Positions 63,052 to 64,000 of a stretch of DNA of 64,000 nt are shown one piece after another. A program made the translations under genes and the position numbers. The DNA comes from Brevibacillus dissolubilis (GTDB lineage Bacteria > Bacillota > Bacilli > Brevibacillales > Brevibacillaceae). The notes below the pieces were generated by a model, which was not told where the DNA came from, made no database searches, and was given only the letters and a program-made list of their open reading frames with translations. The stretch's first letter is position 1. Each line of letters opens with the position of its first letter. The DNA lies in the NCBI RefSeq assembly GCF_006170445.1, contig NZ_VCNA01000003.1, positions 62,001 to 126,000 on the forward strand, read 5' to 3'.

Positions 63052-64000
63052 TTAGAGGATGATCGCAATCAGTCCACCTGAACCTTCATTGATAATGCGG
63101 CCCAAAGTCTCTTGCAGTTTGTAGCGCGCATTGTCAGGCATCATAGTGATTTTGGCCTGGATGCCTTCGCGGACGATGGAGTGGAGAGAGCGTCCGAAGA
63201 TGTCTGAGTTCCAGATCGCCAGCGGATCTTTATCGAAGTCTTGCATCAGGTAGCGTACCAGCTCTTCGGACTGTTTCTCCGTACCAATGATCGGTGCGAA
63301 CTCGGACTCGACGTCGACGCGGATCATGTGGATGGATGGTGCAGTCGCTTTCAGGCGGACACCGAAGCGTGGGCCTTGGCGGATCATTTCTGGTTCGTCC
63401 AAGGTCATCTCATGCAGCGATGGTGCTGCGATGCCGTATCCGGTGCTTCTGACCATGTGGAGTGCTTCTGCCACTTGATCGTATTCTTTCTTCGCATGAG
63501 CGAACTCTTGCATGATTTTGAGCAGATGGTCTTTTCCGGCGATTTCGACGCCGACGATCTCCATCAGGATTTGATCATAGAGGTGGTCAGGTGCATGCAG
63601 GTCGATCTCTGCAATCCCTTGACCCATATCCATCCCGGCGAGTCCTGCACGTTCTACGAAATCGTAATCGTTAAAGTGTCCAACTACGCGGTCCACATCG
63701 CGCAGACGACGGATATCTTTAACAGTCTCGCGGACAGATTCTTCATAGTTTTGGCGCAGCCAGTGACCGCTCTCCAGCACCATGACCCAGCTTGGGAGGT
63801 TGACGTTGACTTCATGTACCGGGAATTCGAAGAGCACTTCACGCAGGATCATCATCACTTCCGGCTCTGTCATGGAGTCAGCGGAGAGTGCGACGACTGG
63901 TACGTCATACTTTTCCTGTAATTCACCGCGAAGGGATTGAGCCTCTTCAGAGCGTGGGCGGGTGGAGTTGATCAGGATGACGAATGGTTTGCCTACCTCT
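63052..64000 (-). CDS. spoIVA: stage IV sporulation protein A, N-terminal part outside window
   Basis: The C-terminal 315 residues of SpoIVA; the frame stays open to the window edge. Recognisable stretches are FVILINSTRPRSEEAQSLRG, VHEVNVNLPSWVMVLESGHW and the conserved end GRIINEGSGGLIAIIL. SpoIVA polymerises with ATP on the outer forespore membrane and is the base of the spore coat. It marks the organism as an endospore former. Terminator and hup follow, as in B. subtilis. Confidence 0.96.
   Translation of the reverse strand, partial: EVGKPFVILINSTRPRSEEAQSLRGELQEKYDVPVVALSADSMTEPEVMMILREVLFEFPVHEVNVNLPSWVMVLESGHWLRQNYEESVRETVKDIRRLRDVDRVVGHFNDYDFVERAGLAGMDMGQGIAEIDLHAPDHLYDQILMEIVGVEIAGKDHLLKIMQEFAHAKKEYDQVAEALHMVRSTGYGIAAPSLHEMTLDEPEMIRQGPRFGVRLKATAPSIHMIRVDVESEFAPIIGTEKQSEELVRYLMQDFDKDPLAIWNSDIFGRSLHSIVREGIQAKITMMPDNARYKLQETLGRIINEGSGGLIAIIL

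Overview
The window is a stretch of a chromosome from a spore-forming, low-to-mid GC Gram-positive bacterium of the order Bacillales. The evidence is spoIVA, YpjB/YpjA, bacillithiol genes (bshA, bshB1), TRAP (mtrB), Rex, TseB, a b6f-type qcrABC complex and a gene order that closely follows the Bacillus subtilis spoIVA-hbs-mtrAB-hepST-ndk-cheR-aro-trp-hisC-tyrA-aroA-ypiABF-qcrABC-ypjABCD-dapB-mgsA-bsh-cca-birA-panBCD-dinG segment. Futalosine-type menaquinone genes (mqnA with UbiX- and UbiA-family partners) suggest the Alicyclobacillaceae/Tumebacillus side of the order; that placement is inference. Almost every gene is on the minus strand, so transcription runs from high to low coordinates.

Reading in the direction of transcription: 64.0-62.5 kb, spoIVA (cut by the window edge) and hup; 62.5-61.9 kb, two structured repeat elements; 61.9-58.2 kb, folE, tRNA-Pro, a DUF2935 gene, a lytic transglycosylase, another repeat element, a 30-residue membrane protein and mtrB (TRAP); 58.1-52.1 kb, menaquinone side-chain and ring genes (hepS, ubiE, UbiA-like, ubiX, mqnA, hepT), then ndk; 52.0-40.1 kb, cheR, a 55-residue gene, aroC-aroB-aroH, trpEDCF-hisC-tyrA-aroA with an 11-triplet TRAP site and attenuator in front of trpE; trpB and trpA are absent from this cluster. 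39.8-30.8 kb is accessory: a Na+/H+ antiporter, a zinc-finger membrane protein, a DUF4097-like protein, a degenerate amidohydrolase behind a promoter plus terminator, an ECF sigma/anti-sigma pair, the YpiA-like TPR protein and an AT-rich caspase-like gene. 30.7-25.1 kb: a gene of unknown function, an IDEAL protein, DUF2487, qcrABC, ypjA, ypjB. 24.9-21.9 kb: a repeat element, a G-poor tract, yitT-like, MazG-like, dapB, mgsA. 21.5-10.0 kb: bshB1, bshA, cca, birA, panBCD, a TPR protein and dinG. 10.0-1 kb: a degenerate metallo-beta-lactamase lipoprotein, rex, mtaD, a small plus-strand gene, tseB, a split FtsH-like pair, an Rpn-family protein, another repeat element, an XRE regulator and a 10-residue-repeat protein running off the left edge.

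The most novel signal is a family of five large (about 200-230 nt) intergenic elements at 1620, 24804, 58720, 61962 and 62272. Each is a nested hairpin whose stems differ in sequence between copies but stay paired, while the segments between stems are conserved. This is the pattern expected of a structured RNA or a mobile structured element, and I cannot assign it to a family I know. The second strong signal is that both TRAP and its trp leader target are in the window.
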